NCBI GenBank assembly: GCA_964036275.1 | Contig: OZ038435.1 | Span: forward strand, 6,454,187-6,518,186 | Source of the DNA: Litoditis marina | Taxonomy: Eukaryota; Nematoda; Chromadorea; Rhabditida; Rhabditidae | Length of the DNA stretch: 64,000 bases | Direction: 5' to 3' | Part shown: positions 35,801 to 45,988 of the stretch, piece by piece | Layout of the letters: the number at the start of each line of letters is the position of its first letter | Position numbering within the stretch: position 1 is the first letter of the stretch | Program-made: the position numbers and the translations under genes | Notes under the pieces: generated by a model | The model's input: the letters and a program-made list of their open reading frames with translations, nothing else | Database searches by the model: none | Told to the model about the DNA's origin: nothing

Positions 35801-38279
35801 AACTAAAGAAAGTTATGATTTGCGAATGCGAAGCCTGAGTATATATTGTGGCTGAGTCTGTTTGACCTATAACTAATAGTTTTCATTTGCAGACCACAGC
35901 TGCCGAGGCTCGTCTAGACAGTCTGATCGGTTCAGGATCCCAAACTCCCGCACCAGCAGTCCGGACCAGGGTGTTGGAAAATGGCAACAAACAGTTAGTT
36001 TTGTTATAATCAGTGCCAAATTCTAAATTTGTTGAGACTTCTCATTTCCATGTGACATATAGATAATGCCAACTTGACTCTACGTAAGCTAATATCAGAA
36101 TTACTGTCAAATGCTGGTTATCTGTAATATGGCTACGGTCAGTGTGGTACCAGTGTATGACACTTTCCTTTCATGGTATATGGCGGACCGATTGCCTCAT
36201 TGGTACTACTAGTCTTGTGCTATGCACATAGTACATTTTTCAGCTCCGCACAGCCATCCAGCCATGTGACGACCATTCCCATAGGCAACAGTGCGGACAA
36301 CAAGGTGAGAGGAATGAGAGTAGCTCGTAGAATACAATACTTTCTCTGGTTAACTATGGTATAGGACGATACGTTCACGTACCAGTTTTACATTATTTTG
36401 ATTTTTACTGTTTCTCACACAAGTTTTACAAATATACCTGTTCATGCCAAGTTTTGTTGCGCACTTTCCACCCGATTCAACCATTGGTTGCAGCCGTTTT
36501 CTCCATGCTCGGAGAAGAGTCAGACCTCAACGCCCGTCACGTCGCCCACCCGAATTCCTAGTAGAATTCCCAAGTACGCCGTGGCACCTGTGCAGGTATG
36601 GCTACTTTCCTTCCTGCTGTTTCAATGAAAACTTGGTAAATGACAAATAATTATTCATCCATTCCAGACCATCTAAACTTTCACAGCTAAAATTCATATT
36701 TTTGTTTGCGCACAGATATTATAGTATGTGAAATGTGGATATTATCGACTGACTCGACTATCGTGTTTTGTAGGGAGGTGTCGCTGTGTATGGTTTGAGC
36801 GATAAAAACATTGAACGATTCAGCTAAACGATCCTGCTATCGCTATTTGCTTCCACCATTCTTTCATTAACCTCCCTCCTTAACCTTATTAACGCTTGTT
36901 TCCGCCTCAGGCATCTGTCGCATCCGCCCTGACTCCGCCCCCTTCCCTGACGTCATCGCCGGAAAAGATGGACCGGTCGCCGGACGGAACGGACATTGAG
37001 AACATCTCCCCGCCGCCACCCTGCCCACAGGAGGTTCCCACCTCCCTCAAGACCTCTATTCCCCGCATCAGCAAGTCGAAGATACCCGGTGCTCCCGCCA
37101 ATTTTTCTGCACCCAGCCAGGTTTGTGCCAGCTTTCTGCCCAATAACATTTATGCTATCTCGAACCCACCCCGTTTACCAAGGATTTCCCATACACCAAC
37201 TTATTTTTCACGTTATTCCATACCCGACCTGTTTCTTTGATTTCGAAAAATGAAAATCCGATAACAAGTTGGTATCAACACTTTTTTTATTTTCGAAAAA
37301 CGGTTTGGGTTCCAACTTTGAAGTAATTTAGCTACATTGGACAGTCATGTTTTACGGTTTAAGCAATAGATCAGTCTTGTTCAATACCGAATTGAGCTAA
37401 CTTAATTTTCCCGCTTGCTCACGCGCTTTCCACATACACCGCCAAGGGTCTCATATTGTTCTAGAAATCTCGCGACCTCTCGGTTTTTTCCCGCCGCGAC
37501 CCCTCCGAAACTACCATTTTCACCTGTATTTCGCTTATTAACAGCCAAATATGTATGAAGTTCGTCAGTTTTTAACTAGCGACCCCTATTTTTCACATGA
37601 ATTTGTTCGAGACCCTCTATTCTATAAGAGGCTCTGGCGGTGTATGGCTTTCCATAACTCTTTCACGTTTTTTCATAAGTTTTCATGAGGCTGTGATCCC
37701 ATTCCCATCTGAACGGTTGAGAACTTATCTCGTGGCAGTTATACCCTTTTGTTGCTATAATCGCATTATTTTTCCGCTGGCTTGTCTACTTCTCGGCTAC
37801 TTTGAACTAGGTCTTTGTTCTTTCTACCGTTCTTTTAGTGTTTAAGAGATTGTGATTCTGCGTTTGGAAGGGGTGTCACAGATTGTAATATGTTAATTTT
37901 TCTATTCTTTCCAGGCATAGCATTATTAGTATTCATGTTTCTGTTCATACTGACGGTCAGAGTAATATCTTCTGTTACAGTATACTTCCGGTTCGAGTAG
38001 AATTCCGAAGATGGCCAGTGGCAGTGGAATTCGGGTACCAAACCACAACAACAACGACTCTTTTAGGTTGGTTTTTCTTTTTTGGTTCGAAGTTCGAATT
38101 AGAGTTAGTGAGTTAGGGTGGAATCATCACTCTTTTTTCATCTAAATCTGAAAACAGTCGATAACTCGAGTTTTTATCAAAAAGTATATAAATTAAACGT
38201 TTTCAGTCCGAATGTCACCAACATTCCTGTGATGCAGAGTGGAATCCCGACTGGCAGGAGAGTCATAACTCAGTTATGA
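29816..38279 (+). CDS. EPB41L5/Yurt-type FERM-domain protein, 16 exons
   Basis: Predicted 660-residue cortical scaffold protein. Exons: 29816-29968, 31684-31788, 32161-32285, 32628-32725, 32970-33090, 33465-33569, 33860-34004, 34381-34556, 34930-35086, 35361-35525, 35893-35993, 36244-36304, 36494-36595, 36911-37120, 37981-38066, 38207-38279; all phases join. The FERM domain spans about residues 33-342: ubiquitin-like lobe with [20 protein letters not shown], acyl-CoA-binding-like lobe, and a PH-like lobe ending in [17 protein letters not shown]. The following exon is a FERM-adjacent segment (RGRTEYETV, then [12 protein letters not shown]), close to EPB41L5 and fly Yurt, which restrain Crumbs and shape epithelial polarity and junctions. 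The tail (about 396-660) is Ser/Pro-rich and low in order, with several S/T-x-I-P motifs and a C-terminal ITQL. The start lies 7 nt after an acceptor (29808). A 27-nt optional exon may lie at 34113-34139. A distant AATAAA is at 39062. Confidence 0.92.
34113..34139 (+). other. Candidate 27-nt in-frame microexon of the FERM gene
   Basis: Between the exons ending at 34004 and starting at 34381 (both phase 0), a 27-nt segment is bounded by TTTTCTTCTAG and GAG/GTAAAT. It would add nine residues (TWSVLPTNE) without a stop. The insertion falls in a loop of the FERM C-lobe, after a run of acidic residues and before HTFVF. Vertebrate EPB41L5 has no such insertion as far as I recall, so it would be optional or spurious. 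Confidence 0.35.
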
Positions 38280-39787
38280 TAATATATCGATTTTTTGTTG
38301 CTTCATGTTGCATTTTTTCGGTTGTCCGCTATTTGCAATACAATTATCTTAGTAGGTAGTACATTTGATGTATAGGCGTGATCTTACGAGGGTAGAATCA
38401 ATATTTTGGAGAGTGGACGGATAGAGCGTTGATCAAACAGAACGCAGAGTATCTCGTCAGATCTAACCTGTACATCAATACGAATGTTATGTATTTGTTG
38501 GTTGTCATTTTGCATTTAATGCTAGTTCTGAACAACGACATTATTTTTGTATTTCCAACAATTCTAATCACATTTCATCTCGGTTTAATTTGAGTTTATT
38601 TTACGCAATCACCCTTGTAGATAAATAACGTTTTATTGGCGAATTCATATTTATTGCCCTTGCTCTTCTATGATTCATTTATGTTGTGACTGAGAGGAAA
38701 GTCTACGTCACCCCAGAGAATTATAGTTTCCTCTCAATATTATATGTCTGTTTAATATGACGATAATATAACGATACATGTACTGCTTGTTGGTATTTAG
38801 TTCCTTGGTTAGGGGCGAGTTCTAATAATATTTTTTATTACTCTCCACCACCCTTTACTCAGTTCTCTTTTCATATTCTCAGCTGATAGTCACACACGCA
38901 CACAATATCTGAACATCGAATACATCTCTCATGTCGGTTTTCAGTTTTCTTACTATTCAGAAACACGAATAGGGGTTTTTTTTTGCGTAATAGTAAAAGA
39001 GTTGGATTTGATAGTCAGATATTGGACATATGTTTCAAATAGGTTTGGTTTGCATTCGGTGAATAAATTTGTTCATTGATGTTTGTGAAAGTTATGAATT
39101 ACAAGTTGAAATGTTTTACAGTAAGTTTTTAGATCTTTGTTTGTCATTACAAAAGATGGAATCGATTCTAATGAAGTAAATTCGTTCACTAGAGAATCGT
39201 AGGAAAGCTGTCTACGCATTGATATGAAATCGGGTATAAGTCGAACAATTTATCTTCAGAAACCAGAAATGTGAATAAAAACGAGTGAATGTTGGAAAAC
39301 GGCATAATTAGACAAGCGAGAGAGCAGGTACGACGTGGAGTATTCAGCTGTGAGACGGGTTGATGGGAGCAGTGAAGGCCTCGGCTGTCATTGGTCGGTT
39401 TCTGGAACAGACAAGGGGTCAGATGAGAGATACTCATGGGAAACACTCACTCACGGGGGGTTAGTACCACGTAGGGACTAGGTACACTCACACTCTCGCT
39501 TTTTATTGGTGTACTAATGAGAAATAGGGTTCATGAAGATTTAGATAGGGTTAGTAGAAGCTGTGGTTAGGCTGTAAGACAATACATGTGTATTTGCTAT
39601 CAATCTTACGGTATATTAAAATATTAGTTCATTAGAATCGTTGATTTGTTGAGATACCGTAAAGTTAAACTTTCAACTGTGAATTCAACCCCTTCAAGAA
39701 AAACGGGGACCCAACCAAACTACAAAAGCCAACTAAATGTGATTAGTGAACTCGTTCATGCGGGGGTGCTCTTGCTCACTAAGTGAT
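38280..39787. other. Convergent 3' regions of the FERM and LIM genes
   Basis: No coding sequence is seen. The first part should be the 3'UTR of the FERM gene, with AATAAA at 39062-39067 about 780 nt after the stop. The last part should be the 3'UTR of the minus-strand LIM gene, whose AATAAA (complement of 39502-39507) lies about 280 nt after its stop. The two genes converge, so their ends may be separated by only about 0.4 kb. Confidence 0.45.
39502..39507 (-). terminator. Polyadenylation signal of the LIM gene
   Basis: AATAAA on the minus strand, 281 nt after the stop at 39788. It is the nearest canonical hexamer downstream of the B' exon. Confidence 0.4.
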
Positions 39788-40602
39788 CTACTTGTCTGAC
39801 GTTTCTCGCTTGTTGCCGAACTTCTCGCCGCTGTCGGTGGTCAGGCAGCCGGCACCTAGCCCGAAGCCGACGCCCTTGGGGCCATATAGACGGCCGTGGC
39901 ACTGCTTGCAGAACAATTCGGCCTCGTGGGGGGCTACGGTGCAGGAGTCGAGCAGCTTGTTGCACATATCTGGAAGAGGGCGATAGGAGTGCGAGGGTGG
40001 GAGAGAGAGATAGAGAGAGGAGGGAAGGTAGAGAAAGAGAGAGAGAAATAGAGAGGTGGAGAATGAAGAGAGAGAGAGAGAGGGGTGGAGGCAGAGTAAG
40101 AGGGAGGTAGAGAAAGAGATAAATAGAGAGTAAGCAAGATAAAGGTGGGAATGTGATGATGTTAGATCTAAGAAGAAACAAGTACTAGGACGCATGGCAC
40201 TTGAAGACCTGTAGAACGATAAGGCAAGAAAATGTAATGCAGAAGCATAAACCGTATCGTGAAAGGCTGTTGTAGGGTTGAAGTGTCAAAGGTCCTGTAG
40301 AGGTGTTGAGTTTATTTAGGTGAAAAGGTGCGGTTAGGTTACGAGAAACATACATGTTGGGGTGGATGGAGTGCGATGGGTTCATATAACGGCATAGCGT
40401 ACAGAGGGATACATTCCGTTAGGAACACAGGTTAGGACGGTGTTAGACGCAGTAGACACAGTTATTCTCACATACATGTAACTAGCTCATTCTCTGACCA
40501 TCTATCTATCTCTTCTCATTCTCTTCGCCTCTCTGTCTCCGCCCCCACGCTCTCTTTTTTTCTCGTCCCCTCTTTCTCTGTATCTTTCATATTCTTCTCC
40601 TT

Positions 40603-40683
<81 letters not shown>

Positions 40684-42475
40684 ACCAACGTCATGTCCAC
40701 CTCCTTGTTGCCGAACTGCTCGCCAGTATCCATGGTCAATGATCCTGCTCCGATTCCGAATCCGATGCCCTTACAACACAAATGTTAACAAAAATCGGTA
40801 TGCATCAGTAACCCGATGGCGGATTCTTCTTACTGCGTCTCTTCGAACAAACACTATTTCGTCGGTGGCACAGGGCACACCCGCGAGGTGAGAGACGCAG
40901 GATTTCGATCGTCGGAATACTTCTGCACACCGCCTTGTACACATATACCAAACATATATTTCTTCTGTGTCCTGTGATATCGTCCGGACTGTCACTATAC
41001 CACGTACCTTGGGTCCGAACCGTCTGCAGTGACACTGTTTGCAGAAAAGTTCCGCCTGATGCTCACAGCAGTTCATCGAATCCAGAAGCTTGTTGCACAT
41101 GGCTGCAACGGACACAGACAAAAATGTAAACACAGGACAGGACTGTTAGACATCGGACAACAAAGCGATTATGGGGTAATCGGCTGGACAGCCACAAAAA
41201 TCAGACAGTCGTGAAAACTGTTCGAAGATTGTTTAGGTTGTAATATAGTTTGTAATGATGTACACGTTCGCAGGATTGGACTAATAACAGCTCCTCATTC
41301 TTCTCAATAGTGATTGTGAACAAAGACTTGTAGTTTGATCAGGGAAACGTCGTGAAACTATTGCGATAAGCAAGTTATGAATCTACGTGTACGTGAGAAA
41401 ACAAATGACCATTTTCTGCCTACCGTCACACACAGCAGAACCAGCAAAACTGCGTAGCGAGTGCAACCGAATAAACTAATACATTCTCCTTTTTCAGTTC
41501 TACATTTTTGTCTTCTACGTAATATAATTTAGAGTGTTCTGTTGACCATTCAGTCTTTGTTTGTGCATTTCACGACAGCTGACAGTGCGAACAAACAACT
41601 ATGGTCCCATTTGGAATTACGGTCATATGAACTACAAAAACAATTCAAATAAGAACTTAAATGTCTTTCAATTTTGTCCACTTCCTGATTTTGTAGAACC
41701 GGATCAAACGTTATCTTATAGAACGCTAGCACAGTGGATATGCAAAAACGACGGAAAATTTGACTTTTGGTGAGCCGTTGCACAATTTATCTCTCAACTT
41801 ATTGAACAAACTCAAAGTGTTCGGTGACCTAACATCTTAGCTTAGTGACAGAATCTCTATCAAACCTTCTTTTTAGTGATTGTTTGGTCAGCCTGGGTTA
41901 TCGGTGGGTTACCAACGGGTTGCCTAACCATGTTCATAAACCTCAAAACTGGTAACCAACTAAGGTGAGGATGCTGAAAAAAATTAGTGGAACTGGCGGT
42001 TTTCTTTCGATTACGCTATCGCGTGGCGAGTTACGCACGATGGCAGCTATGTGTCAGCAGCTGTTTCTCATTTGGTTGACCCTTGACGGTGGGGTAAATT
42101 GTAATTTTTACAGCGAAAGGGGAAGAAAATGAGTGGTCCGGAGGTGACGAATCGATTGCGAAAGAATTTCGGTGTTGAATACTATGTTGAAAGTAGAGAG
42201 AGAAATAAAAAACGGGAGGAGACGGATAGAGAGAGAAGGGGAAAGAAAGAAAGGGAGACTGAACTGAAGATAAAGAAGAGAGATAACAAGAAGATAGGGA
42301 GAGAGAAAGATAGACATGAAAAGATATGGAGAGAGAGAGGGTAGTAAAGTGTGAACTAACTGCACTTGAAGCAGAACTTGTGCCATTTGTACCCTCCGGC
42401 TACCATTTCCTCCGCGGCGTAGACGGACTTCCCGCACTTGGGACACTTGGCATGCTCCACTGGCTTGAACGGCAT
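39788..42475 (-). CDS. Muscle LIM protein (CRP/MLP family) with alternative second-half LIM exons
   Basis: Single-LIM protein of the cysteine-rich/muscle LIM class, a zinc-binding adaptor at Z-discs, actin and in nuclei. Exon A (42475-42361) starts MPFKPVEH and gives zinc ligands C11, C14, H32, C35 and C38. Two alternatives complete the domain. Exon B (41102-41008) plus C (from 40769) supplies C41, C59, C62 and the glycine-rich GIGFGIGAG. Exon B' (39969-39788) supplies the same ligands plus GVGFGLGAG and ends with a stop, giving a 98-residue protein. Both fit the phase-1 end of exon A. No second copy of exon A was seen, so B and B' are best read as alternatives, not as successive LIM domains. 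Exon C uses an AAG acceptor; if not spliced onward, it runs into a CT/GA microsatellite encoding Glu-Arg repeats and stops at 40587. The ATG directly follows an acceptor CAG. The coding and family call is firm; the isoform logic is inferred. Confidence 0.9.
40611..40677. repeat. CT/GA dinucleotide microsatellite
   Basis: An almost pure CT run of about 67 bp on the plus strand, in the LIM gene just downstream (in gene orientation) of exon C. It is long enough to be length-variable. Read through in the exon C frame, it encodes alternating Glu and Arg. Confidence 0.95.
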
Positions 42476-43440
42476 CTGCAAGGAGTGTGCGGTATAAAAA
42501 GTGTTATAGAAAACAAGTTTAGCCATAAAACAAGTATAGTATGAAACAAGTAAGTAAAACCATTATATAGAGCATATGACCAAACATTGATTGTAGTCTG
42601 ATCACAATGTACTCCATGATTCACGAATGTCAGCGAAGAAGCAATGGCATCAAACTACACACACAATGGGATTGAGCAACAAATACCGTATTTGAAAGGA
42701 ACGAGCGCTTAAAGAAGGACGATTATGTGGTCCAATCGCGACGCTTCAGTCCTTCGAACTGCACTACATTTTTCAATGGCAATTTAAAGGACCGTTGACA
42801 CGAGATTGGTCCACATAATCGTCCCACTTTTGATTTGTTGAGATTCATTGCTCTAGCTATAGCCTATAGATAATAACCAAATTAAACGGATCGCAGATGT
42901 CAGAATCATGTTGAAAATGCGGTAATAATCACAATACATTAAAAAATGCAAGTAGAGGTTCAAGAGTTGTGAACTAGTTTGTAATACTTCTAGGTGGTTC
43001 GTAATACCGAAAGAGAAGATTTCTAGTCAGTGTGCTGGCTTTTCCTAATTCACTAGTAAAAAACAGGAACAAAAAGAGTTGCGAAAATGAGGGTGGAAAG
43101 AAATGACGTTCGGTAACACGATAGATTGACTGTTTTCCATTGAGGGGCGGCGGAGAGGCGAGAGACATTACACATTGGAGAGACGGCGAGAGAGACAGAG
43201 AAAGAGAGGGTGGTGGAACCCCAGAGGGGGGGGGGAGATCAGATTCAATTAAGTGAATCTCACTGAATTGAGCGAGGTAGTAGAAAAGGTAAAAAGTTGA
43301 TATAAAAATGCGGGAAAGTATCAGGAAGAGCGGAACGGCGGGGAGGGGGTGAGAGATGAAGAAAGTGGAGGGAAGAGAGAGCGGGAGAGAAGAGACAGGA
43401 AAGAAAGAAATAGAGAGAGCGAATGAAAAGAAGAATGTGA
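42180..43440. repeat. GA-rich low-complexity tracts around the LIM gene 5' end
   Basis: Purine-rich GAGA tracts on the plus strand occur at about 42190-42345 (intron 1), 43150-43245 (with a nine-G run) and 43330-43435 (upstream). They are low-complexity sequence. GAGA tracts can act in animal promoters, but nothing here proves such a role. Confidence 0.5.
42709..42827. mobile_element. AAGAAGGACGATTATG hairpin MITE (copy 2)
   Basis: It opens TTAAAGAAGGACGATTATG and closes CCACATAATCGTCC. The internal inverted repeat consists of CAGTCCTTCGAACTGC and GGCAATTTAAAGGACC. It is a member of the family at 15102-15226 and lies about 235 bp upstream of the LIM start codon. Confidence 0.8.
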
Positions 43441-44475
43441 CAATGCTCTATAGCAGTTGTGGTACAACTCTCTTTTTATGTACAGTACAGCTCTCTATTT
43501 CCATTGCGACCGAATATCTAATATCCACCCCTTCTCCTCAGGGGTCAGTCATAAAAAGCAGAGAAACAGCCGGTCGACCACATTGACTGGATCGATGATC
43601 AACTATGAGTAACCGAAGGACTATGAAACTTCCGGCATTCAAGTTGGGTGGAGATAGAAGCACAGTTTAAAGGTTTAGTTTTTTTCTCTTATTGCTCACG
43701 GAGCTGTTAGAAGGTTGTGAATCTGCTCACTATCGCACGACGGTTTGAAAATTTGGGAAAGATCACAAGTTTACCACAGAACTATAGTACGGACGGCACT
43801 GGAAGTTTTTTGATTGAGAAATTTACCCAGTACTACTAGTAAATGCAATACCAAGTTATAGAAGATTCGCCTAATTAGAGAAACGAAGAATAACGAGCTA
43901 ACTTTTTTTCCTACAAAAGTGTATCATGTAAAAGTGTATCATGTTTACGCAAAGGTCGATGGTTTAAACGATAGTTATGTGTTAACTGGAACCATTGCTC
44001 AGTGTTTTGTCGTTTTGTGAATAGCAGAAGAAAACAGTTTATAGAAGCCGCCTACCGATCGATAACCATGTTTTCAGTAGAGATATTAGATTTCATGAAT
44101 AGTATAGGTCAAGCAGTCAATCTAAACGGCCAACCAATCGAATCTATGTTTTGAGCAGAGCTATATTTCGGTTCTTTATAAATAGTGGACGGAGCAATTT
44201 GAAGAAACGGCAGCATGTTTCATGGACCGATCGAAGCTGCTTGCGAGTGCTTTTCGCTAGCGGTATTTGCTCATTTCTGCCTGTACGCAAACAGGGTCCG
44301 CGTACGGCGCCAAATCTCGTTGCTTAAGAATTCTGGCAGAGAAAGGCAGTTCGTGTCACACGAAACGAGAACGTCAAATGTTTTTAGGTGAATTGTCACG
44401 TGAAGGGTTTGCTCTTCGCAAAACAGGCATATACGGTGTATTGTACTTGCTGTGTTTAGAGTTGGATCTAGGGTT

Positions 44476-44640
44476 GTTAATCGAGTTCAAAATTTCGAGT
44501 TTTCGAGTTTTGGGAAATTTCGAGTTTTCGAGTTACCGAGTTTTCGAGTTTTGAAAAATTTCGAGTTTTCGAGTTTTCGAGTTTGGAAAAATTTCGAGTT
44601 TTCGAGTTTCGAGTTCGACTTAACTCGAAAATTTTCCCGT
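44476..44640. repeat. TTCGAGTT minisatellite
   Basis: Tandem and interspersed TTTCGAGT units separated by AAAAATT or GGGAAATT spacers cover about 165 bp. It closes with an inverted TAACTCGAAAATTTTC. It is non-coding: the serine/phenylalanine-rich ORFs across it are products of the repeat. Confidence 0.8.
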
Positions 44641-45341
44641 TGTTTTCTGAACAAAAGATATGAATTGTGGCGTGCTTCGAGATAAAACTACAACGACGAA
44701 TTGGTCACTCGCTATGAAACATATATGACACATCAGAAAACGTGAACATTGTCGATGCCTAATCTGGATGTGTGCTGTTATTGTACACGTTTCCAGTAAA
44801 GAATGCGTATCAGAGTGAAGAATAAGATTTAAATAGGCCATGCTTCTCAACACACTTCCGTTCTCACAACTAAGCGATTCACGTCATTCACAATGCAAAG
44901 TATACTACGAGTTGGGTAGTGAATGTAGTAAACCTCTGAAAAACTGTTTTTCACTACATAAGATGGGATGCTGAATCATGGCGGAGTGGAATATTTGATG
45001 GAAAATGTCCGATGAACTCGAGACTGGAGGGTGGACTCTTGACACACCCGCGTCCCTCGCGAAACGCCCACAAAATATTACGGGGGTGTTGCGATATAGT
45101 CTGTTTCGCTTATTCGATCACAGGTACAGTATGAAACAACGTCCGTATCAGGTTTCCATTGTCCGTTGTGCCTACATGATCAAAATGATGATAGTATGAA
45201 ACAGTTTTTCAAACAATGTTTCCAAGATTTTTTTCTATTTTGCTGCCCCAGTATAAGGGTGATCCGAATACACAACACTACTACACTAGAAGTGAATGAA
45301 GCTGTCCCGTTCGATTTGAGAAAACTATGGAAATCATGTAG

Positions 45342-45465
45342 GTAAAGCAGGACGACCATGTGGAGCGATCCCGTGTCAACGGTCCTTTAAACTGCAATTA
45401 AAAAATGAATTGCAGTGTGAAGGACTGAAGCGTTGGGATTGGACCACATACTCGTCCTTCTTTAA
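45342..45465. mobile_element. AAGAAGGACGATTATG hairpin MITE (copy 3)
   Basis: It opens TAAAGCAGGACGACCATGTGG and closes with its near-complement ACCACATACTCGTCCTTCTT. The internal inverted repeat has CGGTCCTTTAAACTGCAAT. It is the most diverged of the four copies. Confidence 0.75.
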
Positions 45466-45988
45466 GAAACTTAGCGAAACCACTAAACAAGAGAGAATAA
45501 CAGAGGAACAACTGAAGAACTGTCGGCTTTTCGTGGCGGAATGCCGTTTCGTGGCAAATGTTGCGTATATAGAAAGAGAAGCGGAGTGAGTCAGCTAAAG
45601 AAACAATGAATCCTGAGTCAGTCCATCAAAAACGAAATGAAAACTCGCTATACAAAGTATTTCGAAAGCATTCGATCAATGAACATTGAACAGGCCACTT
45701 GACAGACTGTTACTGGGATCAACATCTATGGTTAAATGTATCGAAACGTGAAACGTGACCACGTCAAAAGCAGAAGTAAAGAGTTCGAGCAGTAATTTGA
45801 CGTTGCGTGTGATATTTCGTTCACTTCTTGTACACCTTGATTAAACTATCGTAACATTATTAATAGTGTGCGTATCGAACTACGTGCATCGTAGAAAACA
45901 GGTAGGAAAACAAAACGTGTACTTTTTGTAGATGACGTGATTTTCCTGTTGCGCCTACGATTCGCATTTCTATTTCAGTTGTATCCCG

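Larger units (their letters stand above)
42476..45988. other. Divergent intergenic region between LIM and DHHC genes
   Basis: No coding exon is recognised. It contains the GA-rich tracts, two AAGAAGGACGATTATG hairpin MITEs (42709-42827 and 45342-45465), a short TTGTAGTTTGATC element at 42593-42660, and the TTCGAG minisatellite at 44476-44640. The two flanking genes are transcribed away from it, so both promoters probably lie here. Confidence 0.45.

Noticed and set aside
39756..40195. Two long minus-strand frames rich in Leu/Ser/Pro upstream of the LIM B' exon
   Set aside because: Upstream of 39969 they are the CT-rich intron read through; only the part from 39969 to 39788 in one frame is LIM coding.
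41561..41773. 70-codon plus-strand frame upstream of LIM exon B
   Set aside because: It lies in the LIM intron with no splice signals or recognisable domain.
42108..42446. 112-codon minus-strand frame
   Set aside because: It reads the GA/CT tract and the LIM exon A in the wrong frame.
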